A stretch of 64,000 bases of DNA from Dehalococcoidia bacterium (GTDB lineage: Bacteria > Chloroflexota > Dehalococcoidia > Tepidiformales > Tepidiformaceae): NCBI GenBank assembly GCA_022827945.1, contig JAJEIT010000026.1, positions 1-64,000 on the forward strand, read 5' to 3'. Positions 49,573 to 58,735 of the stretch are shown one piece after another. Positions within the stretch are counted from its first letter, which is position 1. Every line of letters starts with the position of its first letter. Both the position numbers and the translations under genes were made by a program. The notes beneath the pieces were generated by a model. That model saw nothing but the letters and a program-made list of their open reading frames with translations. It did not search any database and was not told the origin of the DNA.

Positions 49573-50103
49573 GTGACCCTCGACGCACCCCCATCGACCG
49601 CCCCGCGCGGAACCCCCTGGGTCGAGCGCAAACGCAAGCCGGACGGCAGCGAGCGCCGCTACACCTGCGCCCTCGAGCACGCCTCGCCCTCGCTCGTCGT
49701 CGTCAGCTACGTCATGCGCCAGGGTGGGGCCGTCTTCGGCACCCCTATCGACATCCCGCCGGGCTCCGTCTCTTACGGCTACTTCTGGCGCGCCCGTCCC
49801 TACACCGTCTACCGCATGCGCGATGGCGATCGCATCATCGCCCACCGCTTCGACGCGGTCGCCGGCGTGCGCATCCGCGAGGGCGAGGTTGCCTACCGCG
49901 ACCTCGCCCTGGACTGGTGGCTCACTGCCGAGAACGCGCTCATCGAGGAGGACCGCGACGAGTTCCTCGAACTCCGCGCGGATGGCGCCTTCAGCCCCGC
50001 CGACCTCGCCGCCGCAGCCCGCGCCGAGCGCGTCATCGCCCGCGCCGCCGACCGGCTCCTCCCCGAGCTCGCGGCCATCGAACAACGCCTCGGGATCGCC
50101 TAG
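49573..50103 (+). CDS. DUF402 domain protein
   Basis: 176 aa from GTG 49573; the ORF-track start lies far upstream in antisense of the lipoprotein. YGYFWRARPYTVYRMRDGDRIIAHRFDAVAGVRIREGEVAYRDLALDWWL and DEFLELRADGAFSPADLAAA are typical of DUF402, which includes nucleoside di/triphosphatases (Ntdp) and the RNase-E-associated FAU-1. The pattern of Asp/Glu for metal binding is partly kept. Role uncertain. Confidence 0.75.
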   Translation: MTLDAPPSTAPRGTPWVERKRKPDGSERRYTCALEHASPSLVVVSYVMRQGGAVFGTPIDIPPGSVSYGYFWRARPYTVYRMRDGDRIIAHRFDAVAGVRIREGEVAYRDLALDWWLTAENALIEEDRDEFLELRADGAFSPADLAAAARAERVIARAADRLLPELAAIEQRLGIA

Positions 50104-50121
50104 CGAGTTGGAGAGCCACGG

Positions 50122-50370
50122 CTAGTCATCCCCTTCACGCCGGTCTTCTGGCCACACGCGGGATTCGCCCCAGTCAAGCTCCTCGTCGGTCTGCGGGAAT
50201 CTGCCGTAGCCTTCCGCATACTGTCGGTCGATCTCCTCAGCGGCCTTCTGGGCAAGGTAGTTCGCAGTCGCTTCGCGCAGCACCGCCGAGCGGCCCCGCT
50301 CACGTACCTCGGCAAGCGCGTCGAGCCTCTCCAGGAGGTCCTCATCGAACGTCACCTGTATGGCTTTCAT
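50122..50370 (-). CDS. Ribbon-helix-helix antitoxin-like protein
   Basis: 82 aa. MKAIQVTFDEDLLERLDALAEVRERGRSAVLREATANYL is the RHH (CopG/MetJ-like) fold, as in VapB/MazE antitoxins; the acidic tail (TDEELDWGESRVWPED) would contact a toxin. No toxin gene is adjacent in either direction, so it is an orphan antitoxin or a stand-alone repressor. TATACA sits just before the ATG. Confidence 0.75.
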   Translation of the reverse strand: MKAIQVTFDEDLLERLDALAEVRERGRSAVLREATANYLAQKAAEEIDRQYAEGYGRFPQTDEELDWGESRVWPEDRREGDD

Positions 50371-50456
50371 GTGTATAGAAAACTACATGATGTGGTCTAT
50401 AGGAGGGTGTACCGCCCCTGCATCCGGCCAGCCGCCCAGGAGCCTACGATTGCCGG

Positions 50457-51146
50457 GTGGAAATCCCCGTGCCAGACCTCGCCATCCCCGATGTCGTAGC
50501 CGCCCTTGAGCGGATGCACGGCGCCGAGCGCTGGCACTGGACCCCAGAGAGCGACCCCTTCGAGGTCGCGGTCGGCGCGATACTCGTGCAGCACACGAAC
50601 TGGACCAACGCCGAACGCGCCGTCGACCGCCTCCGCGAGGCTGGCGTCCTCGACCCGGACCGGCTGGCGGATCTGCCGGACGAGGCCATCGAGGAGCTGA
50701 TCCGGCCCAGCGGCCAGTACCGCACGAAGACGCGCAAGCTGCGCGCCTTCCTCGACCTGGTCGCCCGGCACGGCTCACTCGAAGCGCTGCTTGTGCTGCC
50801 TTCGGACGCGCTCCGCGCCGAGCTGCTCGCAACCTGGGGCATCGGCGATGAGACTGCCGACGCCATCGCCCTCTACGCCGCGGGGCAGCCGGCCCTCGTC
50901 GTCGACGCGTACACGCGTCGCCTCTTCTCGCGCCTCGGCCTGGGACCACCCCCCGACGACTCTTACGGCGCCTGGCAGGCGTTCCTCGTCGGGGAGCTGC
51001 CCCCCGACGCCCCGGCGCTCGCGCGCTTCCACGCGCTGGTGGTCCTCCACGCGAAGCACCTTTGCCTCGCGCGCCGCCCCCACTGCGGCGACTGCCACCT
51101 CGCTCCCTGCTGCGCCTTCGCGTCAGACGCGCCCCTACCCCCTTGA
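50457..51146 (+). CDS. Endonuclease III-like HhH-GPD DNA glycosylase with Fe-S cluster
   Basis: 229 aa; GTG with TACGAT six bases upstream. HhH-GPD fold: VGAILVQHTNWTNAERAVDRL, helix-hairpin-helix ATWGIGDETADAIALYAAG (residues 122-140), catalytic Asp in VVDAYTRRLFSRLG, and Fe-S Cys CLARRPHCGDCHLAPC. The hairpin has Glu where endonuclease III has its catalytic Lys, as in monofunctional relatives such as MagIII 3-methyladenine glycosylases. So base excision without lyase activity is likely. Confidence 0.85.
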   Translation: MEIPVPDLAIPDVVAALERMHGAERWHWTPESDPFEVAVGAILVQHTNWTNAERAVDRLREAGVLDPDRLADLPDEAIEELIRPSGQYRTKTRKLRAFLDLVARHGSLEALLVLPSDALRAELLATWGIGDETADAIALYAAGQPALVVDAYTRRLFSRLGLGPPPDDSYGAWQAFLVGELPPDAPALARFHALVVLHAKHLCLARRPHCGDCHLAPCCAFASDAPLPP

Positions 51147-51170
51147 GCGGCGCGCGGGTACGTTCCCACG

Positions 51171-52268
51171 ATGCAGGTCGGCATCATCGGGCTGCCGCGG
51201 GCAGGCAAGACGACCGTCTTCAACGCCGTCTCGCGCGGACTCGCCCCCGTCGGGGGCTTCGGCGGCGCGGGCAAGCCCAATATCCGCTCGGTGGCCGTCC
51301 CGGACACGCGCGTTGACCGCCTCTCCGAGATCTACCAGCCCAAGAAGACCACCCATGCCACCGTCGAGTACGTCGACTTCCCCGCCGCCGGCGAGCACTT
51401 CGGCCAGGGACAGGGCCTCGGCGGGCGCTTCCTGAATGAGCTGGCCGCCGTCGATGCCCTCATCCACGTCGTGCGCGCCTTCGAGGACGACTCCGTCCCC
51501 CACCCCGAAGGCTCCGTCGACCCCGGCCGCGACATCGGCATTATGGACCTCGAGCTGGCCTTCGCCGACCTCGCCCTCATCGAACGCCGTATCGAGCGCA
51601 TCGACCCCGAGCTGCGCACCCTCAAGGCCGGCGAACGCGGGCAGCTGCAGGCCCTGCGCGACCTCCTCGACCGGATGCGCGGCGAGCTTGAAGCGGAGAC
51701 GCCCATCCGTGCGATGTCGCTCTCCGCCGACGAGCGCCGCCTCCTGGGCGGGAGCCAGTTCCTCACCGACAAGCCCCTCCTCGACCTCGTGAACGTGGGC
51801 GAGGAGGACCTGCCCCGCAGGCTCGCCATCGAGGAGGAGCTGCGCGCGGCCCACGGCGCCCCGGGCCGCGACCTCGCGGTCATGGGCGGCCGCTTCGAGA
51901 TGGAGCTGAACGAGCTCAGCGACGACGAGGCCGCCGAGTTCCGCCAGGACGTCGGCGTCGAGCACAGCGGCATGGCCGAGGCCGTCCAGCGCAGCTACGC
52001 TCTGCTCGGGCTCATCAGCTTCCTCACCGTCGGGCCGGACGAGTGCCGCGCCTGGACCGTCACCGAGGGCGCGACCGCCCCCGAGGCAGCCGGCAAGATT
52101 CACACCGACCTGCAGCGCGGCTTCATCCGCGCCGAGGTCATCCGCTACGAGGACCTCGTGGAGTGCGGCAGCGAGGCCGAGGCGAAGCGGCGTGGCCTGC
52201 AGCGCACCGAAGGCAAGGAGTACCTGGTGAAGGACGGGGACGTCGTCCACGTCCTCTTCAACGTCTGA
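51171..52268 (+). CDS. ychF: Obg-family GTPase/ATPase YchF
   Basis: 365 aa. P-loop GLPRAGKTTVFNAV (residues 7-20), EYVDFPAAG as switch II, DALIHVVRAF, and the C-terminal TGS domain (CRAWTVTEGATAPEAAGKIHTDLQRGFIRAEVI) with GKEYLVKDGDVVHVLFNV. YchF binds ribosomes and prefers ATP. TACGTT lies six bases before the ATG. Ends one base from the convergent transglutaminase-like gene. Confidence 0.95.
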   Translation: MQVGIIGLPRAGKTTVFNAVSRGLAPVGGFGGAGKPNIRSVAVPDTRVDRLSEIYQPKKTTHATVEYVDFPAAGEHFGQGQGLGGRFLNELAAVDALIHVVRAFEDDSVPHPEGSVDPGRDIGIMDLELAFADLALIERRIERIDPELRTLKAGERGQLQALRDLLDRMRGELEAETPIRAMSLSADERRLLGGSQFLTDKPLLDLVNVGEEDLPRRLAIEEELRAAHGAPGRDLAVMGGRFEMELNELSDDEAAEFRQDVGVEHSGMAEAVQRSYALLGLISFLTVGPDECRAWTVTEGATAPEAAGKIHTDLQRGFIRAEVIRYEDLVECGSEAEAKRRGLQRTEGKEYLVKDGDVVHVLFNV

Positions 52269-54632
52269 TCAGGCCTCGTTCTCGCCCGGCGCTTCGTCCT
52301 CGAGCTCGCCTTCCAGCGTGTCGTCATCCACGACCTCCGCCTCCTCCTCGTCCCTGCTCGCCGACCGGCGACCGAAGATGCGCGCCGCCAGCGCGTTCCG
52401 CAGGATGCGGTAGGCCTCGCCGGCCTCGTCGGGGTCCGTGCGCTCAAGGTCGGGTGGGCCGTAGCGCGCCTCCTCGTACGCCGTGCTCAGGGTCGCGGCT
52501 TCGGCGGGCCGTTCGAGGGCGTCGCCGAGGCGCGTGCCCCACTGCCGCACCGTCTCCGACTCGGCCGCCTGCAGCCCGGCCCAGCCCGCGAGCCGCTCGA
52601 TGCCGCCCCACTGCCGCGGCATTCCGCTCAGGCCCCGCAGACCCCACACCCAGAACACGCGCGCCCCCATCGACACCACCACCAGCGCCACCAGCGCGCC
52701 CCCGACGCTCCAGATGATCGTCCAGGGCGGCCCCGCCTCGCGCTCCAGCTCCACGGGCGTCAGCAGGTCGGCCAGGAGGTCGATCGCGTCGTCGTCGATG
52801 GCCTCGATCGGCAGCGGAATGGTGGGCGCCTCCTCGAACGGCAGGTTCGTCACCTCTCCGATGATGGACCCGAGGTCTGCCCCCACGAGCGTCAGCTCGT
52901 CCGACGGATTGAAGTCGACCCAGCCGTACGTGGGGAAGTACACCTCCACCCACGAGTAGGCGTCGTTCTTGCGCACGGAGAAGACGCCCGTGCTGATGTT
53001 CAGGTCCTCCGGGTCCAGCACGTACCCCACCGCCACCCTCGCGGGCACGCCCTGCGTCCGCAGCATCACCGTCATCGCCGTCGAGAAGTAGTCGAAGTAG
53101 CCGCGCTGCAGGTCGAACAGGAAGAAGTCGACCACGTCGCGGCGCGAGGGCGCGGAACGCACGCTCATGTCCAGCTCGAACTCGCGGATGTACGCCTCGA
53201 TCGCCTTGGCCAGGTCGTACGGGTTCGTCACGCCCTCGGTCACCCGCGCCGCCTCGTCGTGGACGCGGTCGGGCAGGTCGTCGGGCAGCTGCAGGTAGCG
53301 CTCGCGCACCCAGCTCGGGTAGTTCACCCCGTCCCCGCGCAGCTGGTCCGGCGTGGCGATGCTGAGCGTTCCCGCCACGCGGTAGCGGTCGCCCTCCTGC
53401 AGGTCCTCCTGGCTGCGGATGCGCTCGATGTCGCCCGGGAACGACTCCGGCAGGTCCGCGATCGAGTCGATGTTGGTCCCCAGCGGCGTCCCCACCGAGA
53501 ACAGCGTCTCCTCGTCGTCGAACACCTCGATGTCGAGCGTCGTGATGACGCGCTCCCGGTAGGCGCGCGCCTGGATCTCGGCCGAGGTCGGGTCACCCGC
53601 GTTGACCTCTTCCTCCTGGCGGTCTGAGGAGCGCCAGCCGGAGCCCGTGTACTCGTCGTAGCTCGTGCCGCGAACCAGCCCGAGGCTCTCGCCCCGGACC
53701 TCGAACAGCACCTTCTTGCCCAGGCTCACGTCGCCCCGGATGGGCAGCGTGCGGCCGAACTTGTGGAAGTTGCCGCCGCTGCCCGCGAGGTTGTTGAACA
53801 ACTGGCTGACGGGTTCGAGCGCGTCCTCGATCGGGTTCGTCACGTAGTCGATGGTCGTGTCGATGGCGTCGGCCTGCTTGCCCAGGGGCACCTGCCAGGC
53901 GATCACGACCATCGCGACCGTGAGCACCAGGGTGAGCTGCACGGACTGCAGGCTGAGCCACTCGGGGTACTCGACCCGCGCGCGGTCCCACTGCACGAAC
54001 GCGCGCTGCAGGTGCAGCCGCGAGATCAGCAGCAGCGCCCCGAAGGAGAACATGAGGAAGGCCCCGCTGGGCCGCCCGCTGGTTGTGGCGATGATGACGA
54101 GCAGCCCCGCGCACGCCGGCGCCACCGCGATCCACGCGTTCCGCCAGCGGAACACCGCCCAGGCCGCCAGGTAGGAGACGAACACCCCCAGTGTGTGCAC
54201 CAGCAGCACGAACGGCAGGTTGTCGTTGCTGACGTCGTCCTCGCGTACGACGAGCACCCACTCGTTCATGCGCGCCACCACGTCCTCGACGCGCGCCACG
54301 ATCGAGCCGCCGTCGCCGTAGGGCGTGGCCGTCAGCGTGAGCACCATCAGGCCGAGCAGCAGCGCCACCGGATGCACGAGGAAGTGGCTGGCGCGCGTGC
54401 GCGCCGCCAGCAGCCCGATGATGAGCCCGCCGATCACCGCGGGCACGAGCGAGGGGAAGTCCCGCACCCACTCCGCCTGCTGGATCGCGATCGCAATGGC
54501 GATGTACACGACGAGGGCGGGCACGAACGTGAGCCAGTCTTCCCAGCTCATCAGCAGGCGCGGCGTGTCGATGAAGAAGCGGCGCAGCCGCCCGCTCACC
54601 GTCGCCTCCCGGACCGCCTCTAGGTTTGCCAT
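52269..54632 (-). CDS. TgpA-like membrane protein with degenerate transglutaminase domain
   Basis: 787 aa. Seven or so N-terminal transmembrane helices (to residue 225), a large extracytoplasmic part with a transglutaminase-like fold (residues 440-590), one more helix (IIWSVGGALVALVVVSMG) and an acidic tail. Active members read GYCxxF, then HAWVEVY, then FDPT. Here these are RGYFDYFSTAM, AYSWVEVYFP and DFNPSD, so Cys, His and Asp all appear replaced. It overlaps the DUF58 gene by 13 bases in a MoxR-DUF58-TgpA operon of unknown substrate. Confidence 0.85.
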   Translation of the reverse strand: MANLEAVREATVSGRLRRFFIDTPRLLMSWEDWLTFVPALVVYIAIAIAIQQAEWVRDFPSLVPAVIGGLIIGLLAARTRASHFLVHPVALLLGLMVLTLTATPYGDGGSIVARVEDVVARMNEWVLVVREDDVSNDNLPFVLLVHTLGVFVSYLAAWAVFRWRNAWIAVAPACAGLLVIIATTSGRPSGAFLMFSFGALLLISRLHLQRAFVQWDRARVEYPEWLSLQSVQLTLVLTVAMVVIAWQVPLGKQADAIDTTIDYVTNPIEDALEPVSQLFNNLAGSGGNFHKFGRTLPIRGDVSLGKKVLFEVRGESLGLVRGTSYDEYTGSGWRSSDRQEEEVNAGDPTSAEIQARAYRERVITTLDIEVFDDEETLFSVGTPLGTNIDSIADLPESFPGDIERIRSQEDLQEGDRYRVAGTLSIATPDQLRGDGVNYPSWVRERYLQLPDDLPDRVHDEAARVTEGVTNPYDLAKAIEAYIREFELDMSVRSAPSRRDVVDFFLFDLQRGYFDYFSTAMTVMLRTQGVPARVAVGYVLDPEDLNISTGVFSVRKNDAYSWVEVYFPTYGWVDFNPSDELTLVGADLGSIIGEVTNLPFEEAPTIPLPIEAIDDDAIDLLADLLTPVELEREAGPPWTIIWSVGGALVALVVVSMGARVFWVWGLRGLSGMPRQWGGIERLAGWAGLQAAESETVRQWGTRLGDALERPAEAATLSTAYEEARYGPPDLERTDPDEAGEAYRILRNALAARIFGRRSASRDEEEAEVVDDDTLEGELEDEAPGENEA

Positions 54633-55873
54633 GCTTCCGCCCCCACGGCGGTGCTGCTCAGGGCGTACGAGAGGTCATCCCCCTGGGCCACGACGTACGT
54701 CAGGATGTCGCTCGCCGTCAGCTCCCCGTACAGCACCAGCGGCGACCCCTCGCCCCCGAACGTGCTCGGGTCGATCAGGACCACCGAGGCGCGAACGCCT
54801 CGCTGCACGAGCGACTGCAGCGGCGAGAGCCAGCTGCTGTCGGTGGACGCGGTCACCAGCACGAGCGTCGTGTGGCGCCCGAAACGCCGCTGCTCCTCGA
54901 TGAGCAGGTTTCCCAGGGGCGCCTCCCCCGACGCCTTCGCCACGGCCAGCGACTCGAGGATGCGCGAGAGCTGCTGCTGCCCCCGCTCTGCCTCCACCAC
55001 CGTGTAGTCCTCGCCGAAGGAGATGAGCCCCACCGAGCGGTTCGCGGCGATGTAGCGCTGGGCCACGCTCGCCGCCACCGTGACGGTGTACTCCTCCGTG
55101 CTCTCGTCGCCCTCACCCGCCTGGATGTCGCCCTCCATGTCGGCGATCACCCAGATGTCGCTCGTCGGGTCGAGCTCGAACGTCTTCACCATCAGCTCGC
55201 CCGTGTGGGCGGTCGAGCGCCAGTGGATGCGGCTCAGGGGATCGCCCGGCGCCCAGTCGCGGATGCCGCTCGCGTTCGGCGTGATGTAGTGTGTCCGGCG
55301 GCGGAAGCGGCCCTCGCCCGGCAGGCTCGCCGGGGGCGTCTGGAAGCGGGGCAGGTCCACCACCCGCGGGTAGACCAGGATCTGCTGGCGCACCCCGTAG
55401 TTCCGCTCCGTGTAGAAGATGCCGAAGGGGTCGCCCCCGCGCACGCGCAGCGGCCCCCAGTCGAACAGGCCACGGCGCTGCAGGGTCGTGCTCACCACCC
55501 AGCTCCGCAGCCCCCGGCTCGGGATGACGACCGCCCGCCGCGAATGGTGTTCGGGAAGGTCGCTCGGGTCCTCAAGCTCCACCCACATCTTGGGGATGTA
55601 GCTCAGGTTGCGGACCTCGATCAGCTCCTCCGCCTCCTGCCCCACCTGGCCCCGCAGCGTCCGCCGCTCCACCTGCACCTCGAGGGCGCGCGTGTTCAGC
55701 CAGGCGAGGAGGAGCGCGACGGGGATGCCCATCGCCACGATGTAGGCGATGCGATAGAGCAGCCAGAAGCCCGTGCCCGTGGCGATGAACACCGCCGCCA
55801 CGAGGATGACGAGCAGCACCGTGAGCGTGCGCCGCTGCGGCGCAAAGGGCCACGCCAGCACTCGCCGCAGCAC
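54620..55873 (-). CDS. DUF58 domain protein
   Basis: 417 aa. Two N-terminal hydrophobic helices (residues 15-55), then the DUF58 marks RGGDPFGIFYTERNYGV, GDPLSRIHWRSTAHTGELMVKTFE and a vWA-like fold (IWVIADMEGDI). DUF58 proteins work with MoxR AAA+ ATPases, probably in assembly or activation of enzymes. It lies eight bases after the moxR gene and overlaps the transglutaminase-like gene. Confidence 0.9.
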   Translation of the reverse strand: MLRRVLAWPFAPQRRTLTVLLVILVAAVFIATGTGFWLLYRIAYIVAMGIPVALLLAWLNTRALEVQVERRTLRGQVGQEAEELIEVRNLSYIPKMWVELEDPSDLPEHHSRRAVVIPSRGLRSWVVSTTLQRRGLFDWGPLRVRGGDPFGIFYTERNYGVRQQILVYPRVVDLPRFQTPPASLPGEGRFRRRTHYITPNASGIRDWAPGDPLSRIHWRSTAHTGELMVKTFELDPTSDIWVIADMEGDIQAGEGDESTEEYTVTVAASVAQRYIAANRSVGLISFGEDYTVVEAERGQQQLSRILESLAVAKASGEAPLGNLLIEEQRRFGRHTTLVLVTASTDSSWLSPLQSLVQRGVRASVVLIDPSTFGGEGSPLVLYGELTASDILTYVVAQGDDLSYALSSTAVGAEAWQT

Positions 55874-55880
55874 CGGAACC

Positions 55881-56831
55881 TCAGGCGCGGGCGCGGGCGC
55901 CCGGCACGGGCACGCGGGCCAGGCAGTCGGCCACCACGTCGGCGGCCGTCGCCCCCTTCACGCGAGCCCCCGGGCTCACGATCACGCGGTGCCCCAGCGT
56001 CACGAACGCCAGCTCCTTCACGTCGTCCGGCGTCACGTAATCACGGCCCTCGAGCAGGGCCCGCGCCTGCGACGTGCGGAACAGCGCGATCGACCCGCGC
56101 GGGCTGGCGCCCAGGTAGACGTTCTCGTGCGTCCGCGTCGCTCCGGAGAGGCCCACGATGTACTGCTTGATCAGCGGGTCGATGTAGACCTCGCGCACGG
56201 CCCGCTGCAGCTGCCGGATCTCGGTGGCGTCCGTCACCGCCTCCAGCGCGTCGATGGGGTGGGCCACCTGCTGCTCGTCGAGCACCGTCACCTCGTCCTG
56301 CGCGCTCGGATAGCCCAGGTTCACGCGGATGAGGAAGCGGTCGAGCTGGGCCTCCGGCAGGGGGAAGGTGCCCTCGTACTCGATCGGGTTTTGCGTCGCC
56401 ATCACCATGAAGGGCGACGGCATCACGTGCGTCACGCCGTCCACCGACATCTGCCGCTCCTCCATCGCTTCGAGGAGCGAGGACTGCGTCTTCGGCGTGG
56501 CCCGGTTGATCTCGTCGGCGAGCACGATCTGGGCCATGATCGGCCCCGCGCGGAACTCGAAGTCCATCGACTTCTGGTTGTAGATGGAGACGCCCGTCAC
56601 GTCGCTGGGCAGCAGGTCCGGCGTGAACTGGATGCGCTTGAAGCTGCACCCCGTCGATAGCGCCAGGGCCCGCGCGAGCATGGTCTTGCCCACGCCGGGG
56701 ACATCCTCCACGAGCATGTGGCCACCACAGAGCAGGGCCGTGATCGCGAGCCGCAGCTCCCGGTCCTTGCCGATGATGACCTTCTCGACGTTCTCGATAA
56801 TTCGTTGGGAAACGAGCTTCGGCTCTTCCAA
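55881..56831 (-). CDS. moxR: MoxR-family AAA+ ATPase
   Basis: 316 aa, TTG start with GGAG upstream. Walker [15 protein letters not shown] near residue 40, Walker [22 protein letters not shown], sensor [24 protein letters not shown], and C-terminal [35 protein letters not shown], the MoxR/RavA signature. First gene of the three-gene operon; TATACT lies about 45 bases upstream. It likely remodels a partner together with the DUF58 protein. Confidence 0.95.
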   Translation of the reverse strand: MEEPKLVSQRIIENVEKVIIGKDRELRLAITALLCGGHMLVEDVPGVGKTMLARALALSTGCSFKRIQFTPDLLPSDVTGVSIYNQKSMDFEFRAGPIMAQIVLADEINRATPKTQSSLLEAMEERQMSVDGVTHVMPSPFMVMATQNPIEYEGTFPLPEAQLDRFLIRVNLGYPSAQDEVTVLDEQQVAHPIDALEAVTDATEIRQLQRAVREVYIDPLIKQYIVGLSGATRTHENVYLGASPRGSIALFRTSQARALLEGRDYVTPDDVKELAFVTLGHRVIVSPGARVKGATAADVVADCLARVPVPGARARA

Positions 56832-56949
56832 GTCTTCGCTCCGTGCCAGGTCAGGCGGCGAACGGTGAGTATAGCAACGGATCGCTCGCCTCCGCCGGGC
56901 AAGCCGCCAGACCGAGGGTCAAGGCCAGGAACAGGCGGGTGGGCCGGCC

Positions 56950-57360
56950 TCACTCCCCTTCGCAGGGCTCCTTCCGTGGGTCGCAGTCATCGAACGGCCC
57001 CCGGGCGCTCTCCGCAATCTGCCGCAGAACCTGCTCGTGTGTGGGGTTGTCTCCAACCAGGTAGGAGAGGGGGCTTCTCTCGCAGCTGAATTGCTCACAG
57101 ATCAGGAGCCCGACAACGTCGCCCGTGCCGGTCCTCACGACTTCGACCCAGGTAAAGAGAGGGCCTTCCGCGTGCTGGCCGTCCTCAAGGCTCCTCTGCC
57201 TTCCGGACCCAGTTTCGCCCAGTTCGTACCCTGGCGGGATGTAGATGTCCTTGCCCGCCCAGCTCACCCGTTCACCCGAGTTGTCGGCACAGGCCGCGAG
57301 GAGCCCCGGCGCGAGCGCGAACGCGAGAAGAACGCATCCGAAGGCAATCGGCCGGGTCAT
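56950..57360 (-). CDS. Small lipoprotein
   Basis: 136 aa from ATG 57360 (GGAGG upstream). Lipobox LLAAC near residue 23. The mature part has four Cys in two pairs (LICEQFSCE; DCDPRKEPCEGE) likely forming disulfides. No family recognised. The residues IYIPPGYELGE and VVRTGTGDVVGLLICE suggest a small beta-rich fold. Confidence 0.65.
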   Translation of the reverse strand: MTRPIAFGCVLLAFALAPGLLAACADNSGERVSWAGKDIYIPPGYELGETGSGRQRSLEDGQHAEGPLFTWVEVVRTGTGDVVGLLICEQFSCERSPLSYLVGDNPTHEQVLRQIAESARGPFDDCDPRKEPCEGE

Positions 57361-57444
57361 CTCGGTCCTCCGGCCGCAGGCCGGCATCCCCAGCATAGCT
57401 CCGCGTCACTAGTCTCCGCCGGGCGAGCCGCTAGACTGCGGGCC

Positions 57445-58599
57445 ATGTCCGAGCCCGACTGGGTCGCCCTCGCCGCCTCCCTGGCCGAGCGCTTCGCCGA
57501 GCGCGCCCCCCGCCACGACCGCGAAGGTTCCTTCCCCCACGAGAACTTCGCCGAGTTGCGTGAGGCCGGCTTCATGAAGCTCACCGTGCCACGCTCGCAC
57601 GGCGGCTTCGAGCTGCCCCTCTCACAATTCGTGCGCGTGCAGGAGGCGCTGGCAGCAGGCGACGGCTCCACTGCGCTCGCCCTCAACATGCACCTCATCC
57701 GCTTCGGCGCCGAGCGCGAGGCGCAGATGTACCCGGAACCCTGGTTCGACGAGCTCTGCCGGGGCGCCGTCGAGGACGGCCGCCTCGTGAACACCGCCGC
57801 CACGGAGGAGGGGCTCGGCAGCCCCGCCGGCGGCGGCATCCCAGAGACCACGGCCACGCCCGTCGAGGGCGGCTGGGTGCTGGAGGGCCGCAAGACGTTC
57901 GTCACCCTCGCCCCCGAGCTCTGGTACATGCCCGTCCTCGCCCGCCTCGACTCCCCCGACGGCGGCGCTCCCGACATCGCCGACTTCATGGTCCTGCGTG
58001 ACGACCCCGGCGTCCGCATCGACGAGACCTGGGACGCCCTCGGCATGCGGGCCAGCGGCAGCCACGACCTCGTGCTGGAGGGCGTGCGCCTCGGCGAGGA
58101 ACGCTTCCTCGGCTACCGCAACCGCGCGAAACCGAGCCCCCGCGGACGCGCGAGCGGCGTCTGGTTCGCCCTCGGCGTGGCCGCCACCACCACCGGCGTT
58201 GCCCGCGCTGCCCGCGACTACGCCGTCGGATTCGCCCGCGAACGCACCCCCACCGGCCTCCGCACCATCTCCGAGTTCCCCGGCGTCCGCCGCCGCGTCG
58301 CCCGCATCGACCTGCTCCTGCAGCGCAACCGTGCCCTCATCGCCGACGCAGCCGCCGCCTGGGAATCGGGCGAGGACGGCGGCATGCCCGCCGCCGACCG
58401 CGTCGCCATCGCCAAGGTCGACGCGCTCAACAACGCTATCGAGGCAGTCGACGAGGCCATGCGCGTCGTTGGCGGTGTGGGCCTCCAGAAGAGCCGCCCC
58501 ATCGAGCGCTACTACCGCGACGTTCGCGCCGGCCTCCACAACCCCCCGCTCGAGGACCGCGCCCTCGAGCAGATCGCCCGCCGCGCCCTGGACGAGTAG
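57445..58599 (+). CDS. Acyl-CoA dehydrogenase family protein
   Basis: 384 aa from ATG 57445 with TAGACT seven bases upstream; the longer ORF-track version runs through antisense of the lipoprotein. FAD-dependent fold: LREAGFMKLTVPRSHGG, NTAATEEGLGSP, WVLEGRKTFVTLAPE, GTWDALGMRASGSHDLVLEGV-like segment, and GGVGLQKSRPIERYYRDVRAG at the C-terminus. It lacks the usual Glu catalytic base position clearly, and resembles flavin-dependent monooxygenase/desulfurisation-type (DszC/IBD-like) branches too. Substrate unknown. Confidence 0.88.
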   Translation: MSEPDWVALAASLAERFAERAPRHDREGSFPHENFAELREAGFMKLTVPRSHGGFELPLSQFVRVQEALAAGDGSTALALNMHLIRFGAEREAQMYPEPWFDELCRGAVEDGRLVNTAATEEGLGSPAGGGIPETTATPVEGGWVLEGRKTFVTLAPELWYMPVLARLDSPDGGAPDIADFMVLRDDPGVRIDETWDALGMRASGSHDLVLEGVRLGEERFLGYRNRAKPSPRGRASGVWFALGVAATTTGVARAARDYAVGFARERTPTGLRTISEFPGVRRRVARIDLLLQRNRALIADAAAAWESGEDGGMPAADRVAIAKVDALNNAIEAVDEAMRVVGGVGLQKSRPIERYYRDVRAGLHNPPLEDRALEQIARRALDE

Positions 58600-58735
58600 C
58601 GGCCGGTGGCCGGTGCCGCCCACTCACCCCTCAACCGAGCGCCAGCTCGGCGCTCTCCTCTCCCCTCAGCCGCGCCTCGCGAGCGCGCAGCAGTCGAGCG
58701 GGAGAATCCGCGAGCGGCGCTCTTCTCGCCTATCC
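58600..58735. repeat. CTCAGC stem-loop array (locus 4)
   Basis: Begins with a ggccggtggccggtgcc tract, then GC palindromes separated by CTC(T/C)(T/C)C; gagcgcgcagcagtcgagcg matches locus 3. It ends at the stop codon of the convergent metalloprotease-like gene. Confidence 0.65.

Noticed and set aside
57037-57444. N-terminal 136-residue extension of the acyl-CoA dehydrogenase
   Set aside because: It is antisense to the small lipoprotein and the family starts at ATG 57445, which has a -10 box seven bases upstream.
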